From: an uncultured Eubacteriales bacterium
GTDB taxonomy: Bacteria > Bacillota > Clostridia > Oscillospirales > Oscillospiraceae
Direction: 5' to 3'
DNA length: 13,104 nt
Assembly: GCA_902475855.1 (NCBI GenBank)
Contig: CABSBF010000049.1
Location: 1-13,104, forward strand
In this document: positions 1 to 6,143 of the stretch, one piece after another
Numbering within the stretch: position 1 is the first letter of the stretch
Layout: every line of letters starts with the position of its first letter
Program-made: the position numbers and the translations under genes
The notes under the pieces: model-generated
Database searches by the model: none
Told to the model about the DNA's origin: nothing
What the model saw: the letters and a program-made list of their open reading frames with translations, nothing else

Positions 1-59
1 AAAAATAATAAAATTCCAAATAATTATGCAATTCTATCCTTTCATACCGCACGCACATG

Positions 60-83
60 AAAAAAACGCGGCATTCCTGCCGC
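60..83 (-). terminator. Second, canonical intrinsic terminator
   Basis: GCGGCA-GGAA-TGCCGC hairpin (GNRA-type tetraloop) followed by G and T7 (66-60) in the minus direction. It backs up the hairpin at 101-133 and gives a clear end to the folD-DUF1576-lipoprotein unit. Positions 1-59 are AT-rich with no gene I can support. Confidence 0.88.
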
Positions 84-96
84 ACCGCTGTATGAA

Positions 97-133
97 AATT
101 CAGGAGCGAGCTGTGAAGCACAGCCCGCTCCTG
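97..133 (-). terminator. First terminator hairpin after the lipoprotein gene
   Basis: 15-bp stem CAGGAGCGGGCTGTG / CACAGCTCGCTCCTG with a 3-nt loop, 19 bp past the lipoprotein stop, followed in the minus direction by AATTTT. The single non-Watson-Crick position is G-U in minus-strand RNA but A-C in plus-strand RNA, which supports use in the minus direction. Confidence 0.75.
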
Positions 134-152
134 TTTTCCTATGTCTTGGTTT

Positions 153-965
153 TCACCCCATCGCAATGGGAAAAATCTCTATGCAGCTCGTACTGCCCGC
201 AAGTGAGCCTATGCTCTGGATCACCATCAGGTCGCCCGCGTCGGCGCGGAATACCTGCCGGCAGCTCTGAATCACCTCGTCGCTGACGGTCCAATCCAGC
301 ATCTGCGCATAGGCGTCCGGCGCCTCAGCCTTCTTATCCTCCGGCCAGAGTTCATAGAACTTTGCTTCGGCTGCCTCGCGCAAGGATGCACGGAAGCTCG
401 CCTCCGTAAAGCCGGCTGCGCCGATGATGTCCTCAAAGGAGAGCTGACTGCCCGTTGCATAGTCAAAATTGTAGACCATATAATACCGGGAGTCCGGCGC
501 AAAGAACTTCCACACGATCAGGGCAAAAGTATTCTCGTACCAGCAGATATCCCAGTTGATCTCATAGCAGGCGGAATCCGCCTCTTCCTTTTGCTGACGG
601 ATCGCCTCATCCGCCGTTGCGCCGAAGTCGTCCATGATCTCCCGATTGACTTTCTGGGCATCCGGGGTATTCAGGTTGATCTGCGGCACGTAAAAACTGA
701 AATAACCGCCATCCGTATTTAATTCCTCCGCGACTGCGTTGGTGATCAGTTCCTCTCTTTTCACCGGCGGCTCTGTCGGCACAGGATCCGGATCCGGCTC
801 AAAGTCCTCGATGGAGGGCGCAGAGGAGTCGGAGGGCTCTGTCGGCTTCGTTTCCGTATTTTCGGTTTCCTGACCTCCGCTCGGCTCCTTCTGCGTGTTG
901 GCACAGGCAGGAAGGCAGGCGATCAGCAGAGCCAGCAGGAGCGTCAGCGCGAGGATGCGTTTCAT
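153..965 (-). CDS. Lipoprotein with DUF3298-like (PdaC/RsiV-type) extracellular domain
   Basis: 270 aa. N-terminal MKRI, a hydrophobic core and lipobox LPAC give a probable lipid-attached Cys21 (an alternative LIAC would use Cys17), so it is anchored on the outer face of the membrane. Residues about 25-70 are a low-complexity Pro/Glu/Thr/Ser-rich spacer. From about 85 onward the YFSFYVPQINLNTPDAQKVN pattern, a central strand pair (YENTFALIVWKFF), FDYATGSQLSFEDIIG and a C-terminal FRADAGDLMVI region resemble the DUF4163/DUF3298 module found in PdaC-like deacetylases and anti-sigma factor RsiV. No deacetylase domain follows, so this is a stand-alone module, perhaps ligand-binding. It overlaps the DUF1576 stop by one base and is the last gene of the unit, followed by two terminators. 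The family call is moderately sure; the function is unknown. Confidence 0.85.
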   Translation of the reverse strand: MKRILALTLLLALLIACLPACANTQKEPSGGQETENTETKPTEPSDSSAPSIEDFEPDPDPVPTEPPVKREELITNAVAEELNTDGGYFSFYVPQINLNTPDAQKVNREIMDDFGATADEAIRQQKEEADSACYEINWDICWYENTFALIVWKFFAPDSRYYMVYNFDYATGSQLSFEDIIGAAGFTEASFRASLREAAEAKFYELWPEDKKAEAPDAYAQMLDWTVSDEVIQSCRQVFRADAGDLMVIQSIGSLAGSTSCIEIFPIAMG

Positions 966-2311
966 CAGCCCTGCTCCTTTCCGCTTTTACAGGTGCGGCG
1001 CTCCTCCTTGGTGCGGAAGAACTCTTCCAGCAGCGGCACAAAGAGGAAGCAGACAATTGCGGCTGTGAATCCGCCGTTGTACAGCAGGAAGGCTCCGTGC
1101 AGCAGCGGAACGCTGGTGACCAGTGCAAAGTGCCCCATCGCGGCCACAAAGCCCGCCAGCCAGCCGTATCTGCCCGCAATGGGAGAAAGACCGTTTGCAA
1201 AGCAGAGGCCGATGACGATTGCCTGTGCGTTGATGGCGAATGCAAATTCCGTTCCGAGCAGCGCACACAGTCCCTTTGCCGCAAAGCTTGCAGCGACATA
1301 ACCAAGCATGATCGGCCAGACATTCCGCGGATGGCTGCCCTTGAAGCAGCAGCACACCATACAGAATACGCAGCCGAGCGTCGCAGCATTCCAGTTCGCG
1401 CCGATGAGGTTGTAATACAGCATAATGAACAGGCCGTAGATACCAAGATTCAGGATCGCCGTGCCCGCGCCGTATTTTGCGCCGTAGTCCACGCCGTAGC
1501 CGGAATCCTTCATCAGCTTCCAATAGCCCTTAAAGCTGCCGCCAAGCAGCAGCCCCAGCACGATGGCAAGGCCGAATACCACGAAGCAGAAAACGTTGGA
1601 GATCGTCCAGAAGCTGTCCTCCAGTCCGACGCCCACGTTGTACGGCAGCGTGCCGCCCAGCACCTTAAACAGCACCGCACGCAGCAGGAAGGCAATGAAG
1701 CCCATCGGTACGGCGGCGGAGTAGAGGTCATAGCTTTTGTGCATCTTCGGGCTGTGTTCCAGTCCCGGTGCCAGCAGAAAGGCAATGACCAGCGAGGCGG
1801 CAAAGGCCATCGCGCAGCCTAAAACCGTGAAGCCGTGCCACTGCTCTCCCGGCCAGCGGAAGAGCAGTTCCGTAATGAGCGGGGTAAGGCCGGTGGAAAA
1901 CAGGAAGAGATTCCCTTTCTTACCGGGCTTCGTCCGCTTGACAAGACAGTACAGCAATACAGCCGCAAAGGGGAACCAGATGTTCAGCGCAGTCGTACCC
2001 CAGAAGCAGAAGCCCGCCGTCAGGAAAAAGGCCAGCACGGACACACCGTCCGGCTTGGAGCCGGGCAGACTGTACAGCGCGGCGCAGACGGCGCAGACGA
2101 TGGCCACATTGAGGAAGGTTCCCGCAAAGCCGCCGTAGGAAACATCAAAATAGCTCTTGACCGTCTGGCCGGACTGCATGCAGATGCGCACAAGGCCGCG
2201 GAGCATCTCCGCACGGTCCGGCATCAGCACCGCCGCGATCAGGCAGATCAGCGTAAATGCCCAAAAAAGCAGGCGAATTGCCCGTTCCGGCGTCTGAAAA
2301 CGTGTTTTCAT
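965..2311 (-). CDS. DUF1576 polytopic membrane protein
   Basis: 448-aa integral membrane protein with roughly 12 hydrophobic segments (for example near residues 11-29, 64-81, 161-181, 198-218, 234-256, 285-301, 331-351, 380-400 and 408-428) and a charged, Lys/Arg-rich C-terminal tail. The motifs HPRNVWPIMLGY, GLSPIAGRYGW and HGAFLLYNGGF match the DUF1576 pattern I know. Function unknown; a transporter is plausible but unproven. I chose the ATG at 2311 because GGGGAG lies 7 nt upstream; a GTG six bases earlier (2317) would sit only 1 nt from that site. It follows folD by 22 bp, and its stop codon shares one base with the start of the lipoprotein gene (TGATG), so the two membrane-associated proteins are translationally coupled. 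No C1-specific signature is visible. Confidence 0.83.
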   Translation of the reverse strand: MKTRFQTPERAIRLLFWAFTLICLIAAVLMPDRAEMLRGLVRICMQSGQTVKSYFDVSYGGFAGTFLNVAIVCAVCAALYSLPGSKPDGVSVLAFFLTAGFCFWGTTALNIWFPFAAVLLYCLVKRTKPGKKGNLFLFSTGLTPLITELLFRWPGEQWHGFTVLGCAMAFAASLVIAFLLAPGLEHSPKMHKSYDLYSAAVPMGFIAFLLRAVLFKVLGGTLPYNVGVGLEDSFWTISNVFCFVVFGLAIVLGLLLGGSFKGYWKLMKDSGYGVDYGAKYGAGTAILNLGIYGLFIMLYYNLIGANWNAATLGCVFCMVCCCFKGSHPRNVWPIMLGYVAASFAAKGLCALLGTEFAFAINAQAIVIGLCFANGLSPIAGRYGWLAGFVAAMGHFALVTSVPLLHGAFLLYNGGFTAAIVCFLFVPLLEEFFRTKEERRTCKSGKEQG

Positions 2312-2333
2312 GTACACGCTCCCCTTTCCGCGC

Positions 2334-3215
2334 TCAGGCGTTCAGGGTGCGTTCGGCAGCCTCGACCACGTGACTGATGAGAACGACGTTCGTCACGCCG
2401 CCCACACCGCCGGGCACCGGGGTGATTGCATCAACGATGGGCTCGACTTCGCTGAACACGGCGTCGCCGGCCATACCGCCCACACCCTTAGAGGTAACCT
2501 TTTCCGGATCCCAGTTCATGGAAACGTCGATAACCACCTGCCCGGGACGGACAAAATCCTTGGTCAGGGACTTGAGAACGCCTGCCGCAGAAACAATGAT
2601 GTCCGCATTGCGGGCAATCTCCGCAGTGTTGACGGTCTTGGTATGGCAGACGGTGACCGTCGCGTTCTTCGCCATGAGCATCATGGCGGCAGGCTTGCCG
2701 ACGACCAGACTGCGGCCGATCACAACGGCGTTCTTGCCCTTGCAGTCGATGCCGTAATAGTCCAGAATCTCCATGCAGGCCTGCGGCGTGCAGGGCGCGA
2801 AGCCCAGCTTCTTTCCGGTGAACACTCCGGCGTTGGACAGATCTGTCATGCAGTCGATGTCCTTCTCAGCCTTCAGTCGGTTGCAGATCTCATCCTGGTC
2901 GGCCTTGAGATGTTTGGGCAGCGGACGGAACATCAGAACACCGTGAACGGAATCGTCCGCGTTGATTTCGTCGATCCGGGCCAGCAGTGCTTCCTTGGTA
3001 ACGTCCTCCGGCAGCACATACTTGACGACTTCAACGCCGACCTCTTCCGCGCGCTTGGTCGCGCCGCGCTCATAAGACAGGTCGGAGGGGTTCTCGCCGC
3101 AGCGGACGATGCCCAGTTTGGGGCTGACACCCTTTTCCTTCAATGCTGCGACACGTGCCTGCAGCTTTTCGACCATTGCGGCCGTAACTTCTTTTGCAAG
3201 TAACTGTTTTGCCAT
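2334..3215 (-). CDS. folD: Methylene-THF dehydrogenase, FolD family, probably without cyclohydrolase activity
   Basis: FolD-family NAD(P)-dependent oxidoreductase, 293 aa, reducing 5,10-methenyl-THF to methylene-THF in the acetogenic direction. The Rossmann part is intact: GRSLVVGKPAAMML (167-180), CHTKT (190-194) and PVPGGVGGVT (266-275). The catalytic part is altered. The Y-x3-K motif of bifunctional FolD (Y50/K54 in E. coli) reads Y48-ERG-A52, so the cyclohydrolase lysine is Ala. The Q of VQLPLP (E. coli Q98) is F96 in LMFRPLP. The KDVDG motif is K118-D-I-D-C122. Loss of Lys and Gln fits a monofunctional dehydrogenase, as described for some NAD-dependent homologues, with FchA next door making up for it. 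The ATG follows AAAGGAGAG. The cofactor (NAD or NADP) is not determined from sequence. Confidence 0.92.
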   Translation of the reverse strand: MAKQLLAKEVTAAMVEKLQARVAALKEKGVSPKLGIVRCGENPSDLSYERGATKRAEEVGVEVVKYVLPEDVTKEALLARIDEINADDSVHGVLMFRPLPKHLKADQDEICNRLKAEKDIDCMTDLSNAGVFTGKKLGFAPCTPQACMEILDYYGIDCKGKNAVVIGRSLVVGKPAAMMLMAKNATVTVCHTKTVNTAEIARNADIIVSAAGVLKSLTKDFVRPGQVVIDVSMNWDPEKVTSKGVGGMAGDAVFSEVEPIVDAITPVPGGVGGVTNVVLISHVVEAAERTLNA

Positions 3216-3229
3216 GGTTGTCTCTCCTT

Positions 3230-3850
3230 TTATTTGAAGAATCCGGCCTTGACGGTTTCAAAAATCTCGTCGGCCAGCTTGCCGTATTTATCCAGCATTC
3301 CGAGGCATTTGGCGTTGAGTTCTTCCGCCGCCTCGCGGTTTTGCAGCGTTTTGGTGTTGATGAAAACGTTCAGGGAGGCCGCCTGCATTGCGGACTTCAC
3401 AATGACAGCGCCGCAGCCCGCATCAGAAACAGCCAGACGGCTGCCCTTCGCAGCAAAAACGGCAATAGCGTCCAATGCCTCACAGCACAGTTCCATAATG
3501 TGTACCGGAACCTTACAGGCGATCAGAGTCGCTTCCTCCAGAACGGCCGCGCGGTTGGGGTCGTCCTTGGGAATGCCATAGGCCTTGGCCAGCGGGACAA
3601 AGCCCTCCGCGTCCGCGGGAACCTGATCCAAAAGCTCCGCCTGAAGCGCATCGCACTTTTTCATCAGAGCAACGATCTCCGCTTCAACGTCGGCGTACTT
3701 CTTCTTGCCGACGGTCAGACTGCCGACCATGTTGCCCAGGGCCGTTCCGATCGCACCAACCAGTGCGGCTGCGCCGCCGCCGCCGGGCGCCGGCTCGTTG
3801 GAGGCCAGAACCGCGACGAACTCGCGGCAGGATTTTGTTGTCATATCCAT
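3230..3850 (-). CDS. fchA: Methenyl-THF cyclohydrolase (formiminotransferase-cyclodeaminase family, FchA)
   Basis: Interconverts 10-formyl-THF and 5,10-methenyl-THF. It is a single-domain 206-aa member of the cyclodeaminase/cyclohydrolase family, without the formiminotransferase domain. Motifs seen: PAPGGGGAAAL (20-30) followed by a small-residue helix and LTVGKKKY (45-52), both typical of the folate-binding face, and VPADAEGF (77-84), where the family carries its catalytic Asp (D80 here). The protein is all-helical by composition. ATG with AAGGAG 8 nt upstream. Neighbours are folD (14 bp downstream) and fhs upstream, so it supplies the middle step between them. It is probably the real cyclohydrolase of this organism's C1 route, because the adjacent FolD homologue has lost cyclohydrolase residues. 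A glutamate formiminotransferase context (histidine degradation) is not seen. Confidence 0.93.
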   Translation of the reverse strand: MDMTTKSCREFVAVLASNEPAPGGGGAAALVGAIGTALGNMVGSLTVGKKKYADVEAEIVALMKKCDALQAELLDQVPADAEGFVPLAKAYGIPKDDPNRAAVLEEATLIACKVPVHIMELCCEALDAIAVFAAKGSRLAVSDAGCGAVIVKSAMQAASLNVFINTKTLQNREAAEELNAKCLGMLDKYGKLADEIFETVKAGFFK

Positions 3851-3868
3851 AGGTATTTCTCCTTATGC

Positions 3869-4066
3869 TTATTTGATGTCCTCTTTGTCAATCGGCAGAG
3901 CCGAAACGACAGGCTTGCCGTCACGGTCGAGCAGGACGGTCAGCCCCGCGCCGTATCCGGCGCTGTGATAGAAATAGTTGACACCCGTTACGGTATCCAC
4001 CCAGATCTCATTGCTGCTCAGGGTGCCTTCCGTAAAGATGCGCACAAAACGTTTGTCTTTCGCCAT
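3869..4066 (-). CDS. Small DUF6440 family protein
   Basis: 65-aa soluble protein with no signal peptide, membrane segment or cysteines. The body reads as a short beta-rich domain: an EGTLSSNEIWVDTVTGVNYFY-like strand pair interrupted at about residue 33, then GYGAGLTVLLDRDGKPVVS (37-55), which I recognise as the DUF6440 pattern. Function unknown. ATG start with AAAGGA upstream. It sits between the fhs terminator and fchA, 18 bp before the latter, and so is transcribed with fchA and folD. Family members usually occur alone as small proteins in Firmicutes; placement inside a folate C1 operon hints at, but does not prove, a link to that pathway. It may simply be a neutral passenger. Confidence 0.8.
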   Translation of the reverse strand: MAKDKRFVRIFTEGTLSSNEIWVDTVTGVNYFYHSAGYGAGLTVLLDRDGKPVVSALPIDKEDIK

Positions 4067-4086
4067 AAAACGTCCTTTCTATCTTG

Positions 4087-4118
4087 AAAAACTCCGGCGG
4101 GAAGCCGCCGGAGTTTTT
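4087..4118 (-). terminator. Strong terminator after fhs
   Basis: 14-bp perfect inverted repeat AAAAACTCCGGCGG / CCGCCGGAGTTTTT with a GAAG loop (CTTC in the minus RNA), ending in T5 in the minus direction. It could also stop plus-strand transcripts. The next gene starts only 20 nt past it with its AAAGGA ribosome site (4073-4078) in between, so expression of the following genes must rely on read-through. Confidence 0.9.
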
Positions 4119-4136
4119 GATGGTTTGGAGTTTCCC

Positions 4137-5945
4137 TTAGAACAGGCCGGAAACCTTACCCGTTTCCAGATCGACATCGATGCGGCGGTAAGCCGGATCA
4201 GAGCTGGTACCGGGCATCATGGAGATGGTGCCGGCCATCGGGCAGAGGAACTTCGCGCCGCCGTATTCAAGGATGTCACGGATGGGCAGACGCCAGCCCG
4301 TCGGCACGCCCTTCCAGGAGGGCTCGTGGCTCAGGGACAGGTGGGTCTTAACCATCATGGTGCAGTAGTCGGCATACTTCGGATCGGTCTCAAAGCGCTT
4401 TGCCTTTTCAAGAGCCAGAGGAGCCCAGTCAACGCCGTCGGCGCCGTAGACTTCCTTCGCGATCAGCTCAACGCGCTGACGCAGCGGCATCTCAAGCGGA
4501 TACAGGAACTTGATCTCGTTCTTCTCTTCGCAGGCCTCGATGACGGTCTGTGCCAGCTCCAGTGCGCCCTCGCCGCCGTAACGCCAGTGGTTGGACAGTG
4601 CGCAGCGAACACCCTTCTCCTTGCAGAGCTTACGGATGAGCGCGATTTCGGCTTCGGTATCGGTGTAGAACTGGTTGATGCAGACGACCGGAACGATGCC
4701 GGACTTCTTGATGGTGTTGACATGGTGGAACAGGTTCTCGCAGCCCTTTTCCAGCAATTCGAGGTTTTCCTCGGTGTACTCGACGGGCAGAGGACGTCCC
4801 GCAACGACCGCCGGGCCGCCGCCGTGCATCTTCAGTGCGCGGATCGTCGCAACCAGGACGGAAACATTCGGGGTCAAGCCGGACAGACGGCACTTGACGT
4901 TCCAGAACTTCTCAAAGCCGATGTCGGCTGCGAAGCCGGACTCGGTAACATGGTAATCGAAGAGCTTGAGGGCCAGGCGGTCGCCGATGACGGAGGACTG
5001 GCCGATGGCGATATTGGCAAACGGGCCGGCGTGGATAAGCACAGGCTGATGCTCGACGGAGTAGCACATGGTCGGGTTGATGGTGTTGCGCATCCAGGCG
5101 GTCATTGCACCGGCAACCTCAAGATCCTCGGTGGTGACGGGCTTGCCGCTGCGGGAGTATGCAACAACGATCTTGCCGATACGCTCACGCAGATCCTTCA
5201 GGTCACGGGCAACGGCGAGGATTGCCATCAGCTCGGAGCCGACAGCGATGCCGAACTTGGACTCCATCAGGTAGCCGTCCTTCGTGCCGCCGATGCCAAT
5301 GATGATGTTGCGCAGGCCCTGCGCACAGAAGTCGAGAACCCAACCCATCTCAACGCGCTTGGGGTCGATGTCAAGACGCTTGAGGCCGCGCTTTGCGAGC
5401 TGCTCGTCGTTATAGTTGCGCTCGTGCTGCATACGGGCATTAAGTGCGACCATCGCAAGGTTGTGCGCGTTCATAATATCGTTGATGTCGCCGGTCAGGC
5501 CGAGGGAGAACTCGGTCATGGGCATCAGCAGAGCGTTGCCGCCGCCTGCCGCGGTTCCCTTGACGTTCATGGTCGGGCCGCCGGAGGGCTGACGCAGACA
5601 GCCGCCGACATTTTTGCCGAGTCTGCCGAGGCCTTCGATCAGGCCGAGAGAGGTGGTGGACTTGCCTTCGCCCAGGGGAGTCGGGGTGATTGCCGTGACT
5701 TCGATGAACTTGCCGTCGGGCTTATCCTTCAGGCGGTTCATGATCTTGAGGAAGTCCAGCTTCGGGGTCTTGCCGTAGGGGATGATTTCCTCCGGCAGCA
5801 GGCCCAGCTTTTCCCGGAAATACTCAACCGGGGGGAGTGCCTTTTCCGCTTCTTCTGCGATCTGCCAGTCCTTGTAGACGGTAGGATCGAGCGTCACGCG
5901 GCCGTTTTCGTCCACGTACTTGCCATCAGTAAATTCGATTGCCAT
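4137..5945 (-). CDS. fhs: Formate-tetrahydrofolate ligase (long form)
   Basis: ATP-dependent ligation of formate to THF giving 10-formyl-THF, the entry step of the methyl branch; cytosolic, tetrameric in known examples. The P-loop TPLGEGKST is at 89-97. The RQPSGGPTMNVKGTAAGGG stretch (118-136) and TGDINDIMNAHNL (151-163) are the conserved substrate-binding region. At 602 aa it is longer than the classical clostridial enzyme (about 556 aa). The N-terminus has about 25 extra residues before the family's usual start, and the C-terminus ends TGKVSGLF after MPGTSSDPAYRRIDVD, the pattern I associate with the long-form subfamily. The start ATG follows AAGGAGG by 8 nt. It has its own strong promoter and leader, and a strong terminator 19 bp past its stop codon, so it is probably the most highly expressed gene of its block. 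Confidence 0.97.
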   Translation of the reverse strand: MAIEFTDGKYVDENGRVTLDPTVYKDWQIAEEAEKALPPVEYFREKLGLLPEEIIPYGKTPKLDFLKIMNRLKDKPDGKFIEVTAITPTPLGEGKSTTSLGLIEGLGRLGKNVGGCLRQPSGGPTMNVKGTAAGGGNALLMPMTEFSLGLTGDINDIMNAHNLAMVALNARMQHERNYNDEQLAKRGLKRLDIDPKRVEMGWVLDFCAQGLRNIIIGIGGTKDGYLMESKFGIAVGSELMAILAVARDLKDLRERIGKIVVAYSRSGKPVTTEDLEVAGAMTAWMRNTINPTMCYSVEHQPVLIHAGPFANIAIGQSSVIGDRLALKLFDYHVTESGFAADIGFEKFWNVKCRLSGLTPNVSVLVATIRALKMHGGGPAVVAGRPLPVEYTEENLELLEKGCENLFHHVNTIKKSGIVPVVCINQFYTDTEAEIALIRKLCKEKGVRCALSNHWRYGGEGALELAQTVIEACEEKNEIKFLYPLEMPLRQRVELIAKEVYGADGVDWAPLALEKAKRFETDPKYADYCTMMVKTHLSLSHEPSWKGVPTGWRLPIRDILEYGGAKFLCPMAGTISMMPGTSSDPAYRRIDVDLETGKVSGLF

Positions 5946-5961
5946 AGAGATTTCCTCCTTG

Positions 5962-6036
5962 TTTTCCGGGATCTTTCACTACCCCCGGAAAAAAAATCTT
6001 TGGTGCTGCGCTTCCTTCGTCCGCGCACTCAGCACC
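5962..6036 (-). promoter_or_regulatory. Structured fhs leader: terminator-like hairpin plus RBS-proximal hairpin
   Basis: In the minus-strand RNA, GGUGCU-gagu-GCGC pairs with GCGC-AGCACC (6036-6002; 10 bp, 4-nt bulge, 11-nt loop). It is followed by AAAGA and a U8 run (5996-5989). Next comes a 9-bp hairpin UUUUCCGGG/CCCGGAAAA (5992-5962, 13-nt loop) that consumes four of those U residues and ends 2 nt before the AAGGAGG of fhs (5954-5960). The layout resembles an attenuator or a riboswitch expression platform. I find neither the ZTP (pfl) CCGCCUGGGCA core nor the THF riboswitch core. Confidence 0.5.
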
Positions 6037-6051
6037 ATTCGATACAAAAGT

Positions 6052-6085
6052 ATCGGTACGTCTGCATTATAGCATCCGTACCGAT
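6052..6085. promoter_or_regulatory. 9-bp inverted repeat centred on the fhs -10 box (candidate operator)
   Basis: ATCGGTACG (6052-6060) and CGTACCGAT (6077-6085) form a perfect inverted repeat separated by 16 bp. Its centre (6068.5) is the exact centre of the -10 hexamer. One arm lies in the promoter spacer and the other at the start site. A second dyad, CGATAC-AAAA-GTATCG (6040-6055), shares the TATCG part of the proximal arm. A repressor bound here would block open-complex formation. Regulator not identified. Confidence 0.6.
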
Positions 6086-6094
6086 GGAAGTCAA
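6066..6094 (-). promoter_or_regulatory. Sigma-A promoter of the fhs unit
   Basis: -35 TTGACT (plus 6089-6094), 17-bp spacer, -10 TATAAT (plus 6066-6071) with an extended -10 TGC just upstream. The DNA upstream of the -35 is AT-rich. This is a near-consensus promoter in the 198-bp gap between the trigger-factor-like gene and fhs; the transcript should start near 6059-6061, giving a leader of about 115 nt. Confidence 0.9.
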
Positions 6095-6143
6095 TATAAT
6101 CCGGGAAAAATCTGCGAAAAATCCTATGCTTTTTTGCGTCTTC

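Noticed and set aside
1..59. Possible promoter in the AT-rich left edge (TTGCAT then an AT-rich -10-like stretch on the minus strand)
   Set aside because: No clear -10 hexamer at proper spacing and the downstream gene is outside the window.
5946..6062. ZTP (pfl) or THF riboswitch upstream of fhs
   Set aside because: Expected from other fhs genes, but neither conserved core sequence is visible; only generic hairpins are seen.
6100..6143. Terminator after the trigger-factor-like gene
   Set aside because: T-rich runs are present, but only a weak, bulged AU stem can be drawn, so no terminator is claimed.
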